NCBI GenBank assembly: GCA_004563275.1
Contig: SFSZ01000037.1
Span: 1 to 6,273 of the forward strand
From: a bacterium
Lineage (GTDB): Bacteria; Bacillota_I; Bacilli_A; RF39; UBA660
DNA length: 6,273 nucleotides
Reading direction: 5' to 3'
In this document: positions 1 through 5,391 of the stretch, piece after piece
How the letters are laid out: every line of letters begins with the position of its first letter
How positions within the stretch are numbered: the first letter of the stretch is position 1
The notes under the pieces: generated by a model
What the model was told of the DNA's origin: nothing
Seen by the model: the letters and a program-made list of their open reading frames with translations, nothing else
Database searches by the model: none
Made by a program: the position numbers and the translations under genes

Positions 1-1712
1 CTCTAGTTCAAAAAATAGATTCATTAAGAATAGATAAAAAAATAGATGGAATTGCAGAAGTAAGAGATGAAACTGATAGAGAAGGTCTTAGAATAGCAAT
101 AGACTTAAAGAGTGGTGCAAACAAAGAATTTATATTAAATTATTTGCTTAAAAATACTGACTTACAAATATCATACAATTATAATATGGTAGCTATTGTT
201 AATAGAACACCTAAAACGCTTGGTATAATTCCAATATTAGATGCTTATATTGATCATTTTACTGAAGTTATAACTAATAGAACTAAGTTTGATCTAGCAG
301 CATATCAAAAGGAATTTAATATAGTTTCAGGACTTATTAAAGCAATATCAATATTAGATGAAGTTATTAAGACAATTAGATCAAGTAAGAATAAAAGTGA
401 TGCTAAAGTTAATTTAGTTGAGAAGTATGATTTTACGATAGAACAAGCAGAAGCAATCGTAATGTTACAATTATATAAACTTACTAATACTGATGTTGTT
501 GTACTTGAAGAGAGAAGTGAAAAACTAAAAGAACTAATTAAAGAATGTGAAAAAATATTAAATGATGAAAATGAATTAAAGTCAGTTATGAAAAGTGAAT
601 TAAGAGAAATTAAAAAGCAATATGCTACTCCTAGAAAAACTGAAATTAAGAGTGAAATAACTGAAATTAAAATAGATGAACTTGATATGATAAGTAAAGA
701 TGATTTTATAGTATGTATCTCTAAAACTGGTTATGTTAAAAAGATATCATTAAAGTCATATAATAGTTCTAATACTCAAGAATTACCTGCTGTTAAAGAA
801 AATGATTATATCGAAGGTTTTTATAAAATAAATAATATAGATACTATAGTATTATTTACTAATTTAGGGAACTTCTTATATTTACCGGTAAGAGATATTC
901 AAGAAGCTAAATATAAAGATTTAGGTACTCATATATCTAACTACATTAAAGTAAGTGATGATGAGAAAATAATTAGATCTATCGGTGTTGATAAGTTTGA
1001 TGATACTTTAATCACTGCTGTTACAAAAAATGGTATGATTAAAAAGATGAGACTTAAAGAATTTGCTGTTTCAAGATATTCAAAACCAATAACAATGTTT
1101 AAGTTAAAAGATGATGATGAAGTAGTATCTGTAAGTAACAATAGTGGTAAAGATACAGTAATAGTAACAAACAGTGGATATGCTTTAAGATTTAATACAG
1201 ATGAAATACCTGAGTTTGGTTTAAAAGCCGGTGGAGTTAAGGCTATTAAGTTAAGTGATGATGATGATGTTTCTTCTGCATTTGTAATAAGTGAAAATAA
1301 GGAATATCTAGCAATATTTACTGATAAGAATACTGCTAAGAGAATAAAAGTAGAAGACATAGAAATGTCTAGTAGAGCTAAAAAAGGTTCTTTAATTATT
1401 AAGAGTCCTAAATCTAAAAAGTATTCTATATTTAAAGCATTTAATATCAGTAGTAAAAGTATCGTTGGAATAGTTGATGGATCTATTGGATACTTAAAGT
1501 CTAGTGATATAAATATTATGGATAAACAAAGTGTAGGTAGTGTTATTACAAAGAAAAATATAGATAATATATTTGTAGTAACTAAATTAAAAGAAATAAA
1601 ATCTAGTGAATTAAAAGAAAAAGAAACTAAAAAAGAAACTTCTGATGAAGTTAAGCCTAAAGAAGAAAAACAACTTACTATGAGTGATTTCTTTGAAGAA
1701 TTTAAGATATAG
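1..1712 (+). CDS. parC: DNA topoisomerase IV subunit A (ParC/GrlA), 5' partial
   Basis: This is the DNA breakage-reunion subunit of topoisomerase IV, which with ParE decatenates daughter chromosomes. The frame is open from base 3 to the TAG at 1710-1712, giving 569 visible residues; the usual protein is about 800, so the N-terminal third with the catalytic tyrosine lies upstream. The first residues (IAEVRDETDREGLRI, then LLKNTDLQI) are the conserved end of the breakage-reunion core. A coiled-coil/C-gate segment follows (about 65-210), then the C-terminal beta-pinwheel (about 235-530). Blades such as KDLGTHISNYI and SRYSKPIT match Bacillus ParC as I remember it (KDLGQHIANII, QRYSKPLT), and I see no GyrA box (QRRGGKG), so ParC is preferred over GyrA. 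The tail (about 531-569) is Lys/Glu-rich and ends QLTMSDFFEEFKI. A TTG at 144 is an internal codon, not the start. Confidence 0.94.
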   Translation, partial: LVQKIDSLRIDKKIDGIAEVRDETDREGLRIAIDLKSGANKEFILNYLLKNTDLQISYNYNMVAIVNRTPKTLGIIPILDAYIDHFTEVITNRTKFDLAAYQKEFNIVSGLIKAISILDEVIKTIRSSKNKSDAKVNLVEKYDFTIEQAEAIVMLQLYKLTNTDVVVLEERSEKLKELIKECEKILNDENELKSVMKSELREIKKQYATPRKTEIKSEITEIKIDELDMISKDDFIVCISKTGYVKKISLKSYNSSNTQELPAVKENDYIEGFYKINNIDTIVLFTNLGNFLYLPVRDIQEAKYKDLGTHISNYIKVSDDEKIIRSIGVDKFDDTLITAVTKNGMIKKMRLKEFAVSRYSKPITMFKLKDDDEVVSVSNNSGKDTVIVTNSGYALRFNTDEIPEFGLKAGGVKAIKLSDDDDVSSAFVISENKEYLAIFTDKNTAKRIKVEDIEMSSRAKKGSLIIKSPKSKKYSIFKAFNISSKSIVGIVDGSIGYLKSSDINIMDKQSVGSVITKKNIDNIFVVTKLKEIKSSELKEKETKKETSDEVKPKEEKQLTMSDFFEEFKI

Positions 1713-1733
1713 CTAGTCTATATCTTTTTATTT
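1704..1733 (+). terminator. Intrinsic-terminator-like hairpin overlapping the parC stop codon
   Basis: A perfect 9-bp stem pairs 1704-1712 (AAGATATAG) with 1718-1726 (CTATATCTT) around a 5-nt loop, followed by a T-run and ATTTA. The parC TAG (1710-1712) is inside the 5' arm. The stem is mostly A/T, so termination is probably incomplete. The ribosome binding site of the next gene begins at 1734, directly after the T-tract, so read-through transcripts could express the glycosyltransferase gene. Confidence 0.6.
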
Positions 1734-1744
1734 AAGGAGGATGT

Positions 1745-2440
1745 ATGAAAGTATCAATAATAATACCAGTATTAAATCCTACATCAAGACTAGTTACTTT
1801 AACAAATGAGTTAATTAAAAATAAATTTAATGATATAGTTGTTGTAGATGATGGTAGTACTAATGATTATAAAAATATATATAAGAAACTAAATAAAAAT
1901 ATTAGAATTAAATATCATTCAGTAAATCTTGGTAAAGGAGCTGCAATTAAAACTGGTATTAAAAATATAAAAACAGATGCATATATAACAGTAGATGCAG
2001 ATCTTCAACATAGTGTTAATGATATTATTAAAATAAGAGAAGAACTTAAAAATAATGATGTTGTAATCGGACAAAGAAATTTTTCTTTAGATAATGTTCC
2101 TTTCAAAAGTAAATTTGGTAATAAGTTTTCTAGTATAATGTATACTTTAAAAACAAGAAAGAAATGCATTGATACACAAAGTGGTTTAAGAGGAATAAAT
2201 ATTAAATATAAAAAAGAAATGCTAAATATAAAAGGAAATAGATATGATTATGAAATGAATCAATTATTCTATTTTGCTAAAAATAATATAGATGTTAAAT
2301 ATATAGATATGGAAACAATTTATGAAAAGGGAAATCCAACTAGTCATTTTAATGCTCTTAAGGATTCATATTTAGTACACAAAGAGTTTTTTATCATACT
2401 TATATTAATCATAATTACATTGATTATAGTGATAATTTAA
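1745..2440 (+). CDS. Family 2 glycosyltransferase (polyprenyl-phosphate mannosyl/glucosyltransferase-like)
   Basis: This is a GT-A fold glycosyltransferase of the DPM1-like GT2 group. Such enzymes move a sugar from a nucleotide sugar to a polyprenyl-phosphate lipid at the inner face of the membrane. In its 231 residues one sees the N-terminal strand VSIIIPVLNP (3-12), DDGST (35-39, nucleotide binding), NLGKGAAIKTG (61-71), the metal-binding DAD with LQH (84-89), DTQSGLRG (143-150) and RYDYEMN (166-172), all typical of this group. A single hydrophobic helix (about 215-231) ends the protein; many relatives instead have two or more C-terminal membrane segments. The start has AAGGAGG at 1734-1740 with a rather short 4-nt spacer; another ATG at 1741 is out of frame. 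It follows parC by 32 nt, across a weak terminator. The sugar and final product (glycolipid, teichoic acid or glycoprotein) cannot be read from the sequence. Confidence 0.86.
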   Translation: MKVSIIIPVLNPTSRLVTLTNELIKNKFNDIVVVDDGSTNDYKNIYKKLNKNIRIKYHSVNLGKGAAIKTGIKNIKTDAYITVDADLQHSVNDIIKIREELKNNDVVIGQRNFSLDNVPFKSKFGNKFSSIMYTLKTRKKCIDTQSGLRGINIKYKKEMLNIKGNRYDYEMNQLFYFAKNNIDVKYIDMETIYEKGNPTSHFNALKDSYLVHKEFFIILILIIITLIIVII

Positions 2441-2447
2441 AAATATT

Positions 2448-2477
2448 TTGCATATTATTTGCTATATATGTTATACT
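2448..2477 (+). promoter_or_regulatory. Sigma-A-type extended -10 promoter for the membrane-protein pair
   Basis: The -35 is TTGCAT (2448-2453), followed by an 18-nt spacer and the -10 TATACT (2472-2477), preceded by TG at 2469-2470 (extended -10). Transcription would begin near 2484, only about 10 nt before the ATG at 2495. This separates the two following genes from the glycosyltransferase, which ends at 2440. Confidence 0.6.
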
Positions 2478-2494
2478 TATCTTAGTGATAGTAT

Positions 2495-3061
2495 ATGGAT
2501 GGTATTAGTGTAGGTTTAAAAATTACATTTAAATATATTATTTTAATAATTTTTATATTAATAACTTTTATGATGATTTATTTTGTTAATACTGACTATA
2601 ATGATAAATTTGATATTTTTATCAATGGAAAAGATATTACGGCAAGATATGATACTGAGTATGTTAGATATTTTTTAAAGAGATATGGTGGATCTAATTA
2701 TAATAGAGATATTTATGATAGTTCTGAATTTTTTAATAAAATTGAACAATCTAATACATATATGTTGAGCATAAAAGAATATGAAATATATGATGAATTT
2801 GGATATAGAGAAAGTTATTCTGGATTTTATAATAACCAAGAATTAAAAGAGGTATATGATAATAATAAAACAATGATGGTTCAAAAAGATGGAAAAATAA
2901 TATATGAAGGAAAATTCAAAAATGATATAACTGATATTATTAAAGAAAATGGGAGATATTATTTTCATGTTTATACAAAACAAAAAAGATCATTTTCACC
3001 ATTTGCATATTCAAAAACATCGCTTCATTTTTGTTTCTTAGTAGGTGAAGGTTATGAATAA
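2495..3061 (+). CDS. Hypothetical single-pass membrane protein, 188 aa
   Basis: I do not recognise this family. The protein has a short N-terminus with two lysines, one strong hydrophobic helix (about 13-31), and then about 155 polar residues rich in Tyr, Asp, Asn and Lys. This pattern suits a type II membrane protein with an extracytoplasmic domain. There is no lipobox cysteine, so it is probably anchored rather than lipidated. Short hydrophobic/polar alternations (DIFINGKDIT at 40-49; MMVQKDGKIIYEGKF at 127-141; RYYFHVYTK at 154-162) suggest a beta-rich fold. The only cysteine is residue 180. No ribosome binding site precedes the ATG, and an in-frame TAG at 2489-2491 rules out a longer protein; the next ATGs (near 2569) would cut into the membrane helix. 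A promoter ends about 17 nt upstream, so the message is nearly leaderless. It overlaps the next gene by 8 nt. Confidence 0.72.
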   Translation: MDGISVGLKITFKYIILIIFILITFMMIYFVNTDYNDKFDIFINGKDITARYDTEYVRYFLKRYGGSNYNRDIYDSSEFFNKIEQSNTYMLSIKEYEIYDEFGYRESYSGFYNNQELKEVYDNNKTMMVQKDGKIIYEGKFKNDITDIIKENGRYYFHVYTKQKRSFSPFAYSKTSLHFCFLVGEGYE

Positions 3062-3410
3062 AAAAATAGTTGTTATAGTAATATCTTTTTTGATAATATT
3101 TTTAGGAATTTATGTTTTTTATAAATACGTCATATATAAAGAAAAAGAAGAGTATGAAACTATAGATTATAATTATCAAAGTAAGTGTGTGAAAGAAGTA
3201 TATAAATTGCATCCTGAATCTTTTGTTTTTGATTCTAATGGTATATGTAAAATGACAGTTGAACAAATACATACAGTTAGTAATGACTATGGATTTGAAA
3301 TAGAACATGATAAATATGGAAATATGTGTGTTGGATATTTTATTATTAAAAAAAGCAATGATAATATTAAGGTTGATTCATCACATATATGTGACATGAT
3401 TAATTATTGA
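3054..3410 (+). CDS. Hypothetical small membrane protein with a four-cysteine outer domain, 118 aa
   Basis: I do not recognise this family. From the ATG at 3054 the protein starts MNKK, followed by one hydrophobic helix (about 5-27), a charged stretch (KEKEEYE), and a domain of about 80 residues holding four cysteines at 45, 65, 92 and 113. If this part is outside the cell, as the N-in topology suggests, two disulfides are possible. Readable segments include GICKMTVEQI (63-72) and YGNMCVGYF (88-96). I chose 3054 over an in-frame GTG at 3045 because AGGTGA (3043-3048) sits 5 nt before it. Its start lies within the last 8 nt of the preceding gene, which points to translational coupling and joint function. 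It ends with tandem stops, TGA then TAA (3408-3413). Confidence 0.72.
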   Translation: MNKKIVVIVISFLIIFLGIYVFYKYVIYKEKEEYETIDYNYQSKCVKEVYKLHPESFVFDSNGICKMTVEQIHTVSNDYGFEIEHDKYGNMCVGYFIIKKSNDNIKVDSSHICDMINY

Positions 3411-3491
3411 TAATTTATAGTATTTAGAATTAATTATAATAAAAATAATAAATAGAATATAGTTATATTTGATAATTTGGGGTAATACCAC

Positions 3492-3520
3492 TTTACAAAT
3501 AAAAAAACTAGTGCTATAAT
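3492..3520 (+). promoter_or_regulatory. Sigma-A-type promoter of the asnS T-box operon
   Basis: The -35 is TTTACA (3492-3497), with a 17-nt spacer and a perfect -10 TATAAT (3515-3520) carrying an extended TG at 3512-3513. Transcription should begin at about A3527, just before the T-box stem I. The stretch 3411-3491 before it holds no gene or clear terminator, only a 9-bp inverted repeat, GGTAATACC (3481-3489), just upstream of the -35. Confidence 0.85.
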
Positions 3521-3526
3521 TTTGAC

Positions 3527-3738
3527 ATAAATCTTTGATGTGGAGAAGTAATATATAGATGTTTTAAAGAGAGTTAGTGGTTGGTGTAAACTAATAAACT
3601 ATATATATGAATAACACCACTGAGTGGAATATTGAAATTAAGTAAGTATTCTCGGGAAACCGTTATAATAATAAAGTAAACAAAGGATGGTACCGTCTTT
3701 ATGACTCCTTATACCATCCTTTTTTATTTAGGAAAGGA
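3527..3738 (+). promoter_or_regulatory. T-box riboswitch, asparagine (AAC) specifier, upstream of asnS
   Basis: The leader senses the charging state of tRNA(Asn) and switches transcription of asnS and the genes after it. Stem I can be folded by hand. GTGG (3540-3543) pairs with CCAC (3617-3620), flanked by kink-turn-like TGATG and CTGAG. The 5' side of the specifier loop has AGTA (3547-3550). ATATATAG (3551-3558) pairs with CTATATAT (3599-3606). An AGAGAG bulge is at 3568-3573, and TTAGT (3574-3578) pairs with ACTAA (3590-3594) around an apical loop containing GGTG. The specifier is AAC (3613-3615) followed by A. A stem pairs GAATA (3627-3631) with TATTC (3647-3651), and a small CGG-GAAA-CCG hairpin lies at 3653-3662. 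The T-box itself (AAAGGATGGTACCG, 3682-3695) lies in the antiterminator. The specifier matches the downstream enzyme exactly. Confidence 0.97.
3682..3725 (+). terminator. T-box regulated terminator, alternative to the antiterminator
   Basis: Terminator form: 3682-3692 (AAAGGATGGTA) pairs perfectly over 11 bp with 3712-3722 (TACCATCCTTT), followed by T's through 3725. Antiterminator form: AAGGA (3683-3687) pairs with TCCTT (3706-3710), and GTC (3695-3697) with GAC (3703-3705). This leaves the 7-nt bulge TGGTACC (3688-3694), whose TGGT would bind the tRNA NCCA end. The two forms use the same 5' arm and cannot coexist. Uncharged tRNA(Asn) would favour the antiterminator and hence expression. Confidence 0.95.
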
Positions 3739-3747
3739 ATGAATGAT

Positions 3748-5127
3748 ATGGATGTAAAAGATTTATTTAAAGAAATTAAAAAATATGAAGGCAAAGATGT
3801 AACGTTAGAAGGATGGGTTCGTAATAATAGAAATCAATCTAATTTTGGATTTATTGATTTTAATGATGGAACATATTTTAAAAGTTTACAGCTTGTTTAT
3901 GACAAAGAATTAAAAGATTTTGACACTATTAGTAAGATAAGAGTAGGTTCTGCTATAAGAGTAAAGGGTACTATTGTTAATTCAGAAGGTAGTGGTCAAA
4001 GTCATGAAATGAAAGTTAAGAGCGTAGAAGTATTAGGAGACTCACCTGAGGATTATCCAATTCAACCTAAAAGACATACTAGAGAATTCTTAAGAGAAGT
4101 AGCATATTTAAGACCAAGAACTAATCTTTTTAATGCTGTGTTTAGAGTAAGAAGTGTTGCTGCTCAAGCAATTCATGAATATTTTCAAAGTAATAACTAT
4201 GTTTATTTTCATAGTCCAATAATTACAGGTGCAGATTGTGAAGGGTCTGGCGAAATGTTTAAATTGACCACACTTGATATGAATAATCTTCCTTTAGGTG
4301 AAGATAAAAAAGTTGATTTTAAGAAGGATTTATTTGGTAAACAAACATATATAACAGGTTCTGGTCAACTTCATGCTGAAACTTTTGCTCTTGCTTATAA
4401 GAAAGTTTATACATTTGGTCCAACTATGAGAACAGAAAACTCTAATACTAAAACACATGCTAATGAATTTTGGATGATTGAACCTGAAGTTGCATTTTGT
4501 GATTTAGAAGGTATAATGAACATCGAAGAAGAAATGCTAAAATATGTAGTTAAATATGTACTTGATAAGTGTCCACTTGAGATAGATTTCTTTGACAAGT
4601 TTGTTGAAAAAGGATTAAAAGAAAAACTTAATAAAGTTATTAATTCTAAATTTGTAAGAATAACTCATAAAGAAGCAATAACATTATTAAAAGAGGCCAA
4701 AGTTGATTTTGAATTTAAACCTGAATATGGAGAAGATATTGCTAAGGAGCATGAAAGATATATAACAGAATACTTTAATGGACCAGTATTTATTACAAAT
4801 TGGCCTAAAGATATTAAAGCATTCTATATGAAATTAAATGATGATAATGAAACAGTAGCTGCAGTTGACTTAGAAGTCCCTGGTTCTGGAGAATTAATTG
4901 GAGGAAGTCAAAGAGAAGATGATTATGATAAGTTAATCAAGAGAATGGAAGAATTAAATATACCAAAAGATGATTTAGAATGGTATACTAACCTTAGAAG
5001 ATTCGGAGGATGTTATCATTCAGGATTTGGTCTTGGCTTTGAAAGACTTATTATGTATTTAACAGGAATAGAAAATATAAGAGATGTTATTCCATATCCA
5101 AGAACACCTAATAACTGTGACTACTAA
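3748..5127 (+). CDS. asnS: Asparaginyl-tRNA synthetase (AsnRS)
   Basis: This cytoplasmic class IIb synthetase charges tRNA(Asn) with asparagine using ATP. Numbering from the ATG at 3739 (462 residues): an N-terminal OB-fold for anticodon binding (about 20-100, with VTLEGWVRNNR), the AsnRS segment REVAYLRPRTN (119-129), motif 1 ending at Pro160, motif 2 from about 227 (GPTMRTENSNT, then NEFWMIEPE at 242-250), and motif 3 GFGLGFER (429-436) with the C-terminal IPYPRTP. The TENSN/EFWMIEPE pair separates AsnRS from AspRS. The insert between motifs 1 and 2 (DMNNLPLGEDKKVDF, 180-194) and the length resemble E. coli AsnRS (466 residues) rather than the shorter Bacillus type. I chose ATG 3748 because AAAGGA (3733-3738) then has the same aligned spacing as the sites of gatC and gatA; ATG 3739, with AGGA at 3730-3733, remains possible. 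It is controlled by the upstream T-box. GatC starts 14 nt after the stop. Confidence 0.98.
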   Translation: MDVKDLFKEIKKYEGKDVTLEGWVRNNRNQSNFGFIDFNDGTYFKSLQLVYDKELKDFDTISKIRVGSAIRVKGTIVNSEGSGQSHEMKVKSVEVLGDSPEDYPIQPKRHTREFLREVAYLRPRTNLFNAVFRVRSVAAQAIHEYFQSNNYVYFHSPIITGADCEGSGEMFKLTTLDMNNLPLGEDKKVDFKKDLFGKQTYITGSGQLHAETFALAYKKVYTFGPTMRTENSNTKTHANEFWMIEPEVAFCDLEGIMNIEEEMLKYVVKYVLDKCPLEIDFFDKFVEKGLKEKLNKVINSKFVRITHKEAITLLKEAKVDFEFKPEYGEDIAKEHERYITEYFNGPVFITNWPKDIKAFYMKLNDDNETVAAVDLEVPGSGELIGGSQREDDYDKLIKRMEELNIPKDDLEWYTNLRRFGGCYHSGFGLGFERLIMYLTGIENIRDVIPYPRTPNNCDY

Positions 5128-5141
5128 AAGGAGGAATAAAA

Positions 5142-5391
5142 ATGAGTAATTTTACAAAAGAGATGATTGATGATTATGCTGATAAATTACTTATAGGTCT
5201 TACTGAAGAGGAAAGGACTAATATTTCCTAATATTAAAGATACTGAACCATTAAGTTATCCTTTTGAAATGATTATAGATGACTTAAGGAGTGATGATGA
5301 GGTAATGGAAGAAATACCGATTGATGAATTATTAAGAAACTGTGATCAATATGAAGGAAGAGAAGTAGAAGTTCCAAAGGTGGTGGGATAA
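5142..5391 (+). pseudogene. gatC: gatC, Glu-tRNA(Gln)/Asp-tRNA(Asn) amidotransferase subunit C, frameshifted with internal loss
   Basis: GatC is the small subunit that wraps around GatA and stabilises the GatCAB amidotransferase. The start is well formed: AAAGGAGG (5127-5134), 7 nt, then ATG at 5142. It encodes MSNFTKEMIDDYADKLLIGL then TEEERTNIS, matching the first GatC helix and its LSEEE-like motif, but meets TAA at 5229-5231 after 29 codons. The rest is in the next frame: from PNIKDTEPLSYPF (starting at 5227) through DDLRSDDEV to the typical end EVPKVVG and TAA at 5389-5391. That 54-residue part matches the GatC C-terminus (normally EPTSHV, LREDEV, VPKV). Besides the frame change, about 15-20 residues of the second helix are missing relative to the usual 95-100 aa protein. 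The segment has too much intact coding to be an old relic. A recent deletion, a 10-bp insertion or a sequence error could explain it. Confidence 0.8.
5218..5235 (+). repeat. Short direct repeat CTAATATT at the gatC frame break
   Basis: CTAATATT occurs at 5218-5225 and again at 5228-5235, a 10-nt period, exactly where the gatC frame breaks. Removing one 10-nt period would rejoin the two frames (RTNIKDTEPLSYP), so the repeat may mark an insertion by slippage. It would not by itself restore the missing helix. Confidence 0.75.

Noticed and set aside
941..1360. Long open frame on the minus strand (139 codons)
   Set aside because: It lies wholly within parC, whose product is clearly recognised; its translation is Leu/Ser-rich shadow sequence with no ribosome binding site seen.
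1..1712. Assignment of the first gene as gyrA
   Set aside because: There is no GyrA box, and the C-terminal blade sequences agree with ParC of Bacillus type.
2441..2494. Possible continuation of the glycosyltransferase by frameshift into more membrane segments
   Set aside because: The segment has stops in the frame of the next gene (TAG at 2489), contains a good promoter, and the next protein starts with its own signal-anchor helix and unrelated domain.
3102..3308. Minus-strand open frame of 68 codons opposite the small membrane protein
   Set aside because: It is antisense to a plus-strand gene with a good ribosome binding site and coupling, and its Phe/Ile-rich product is what an AT-rich reverse strand gives by chance.
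3381..3394. Perfect 14-bp palindrome TCACATATATGTGA
   Set aside because: It lies inside coding sequence (residues S-H-I-C-D of the small membrane protein), has no T-tract after it, and can arise easily in AT-rich coding DNA; I do not call it an operator or terminator.
3408..3413. Tandem TGA-TAA stops, considered as a hint of TGA read as tryptophan
   Set aside because: Tryptophan is encoded by TGG in asnS and gatA, and I saw no in-frame TGA within the long genes, so the standard code fits.
4407..4598. Minus-strand open frame of 63 codons
   Set aside because: It falls inside the highly conserved motif 2 region of asnS and has no support of its own.
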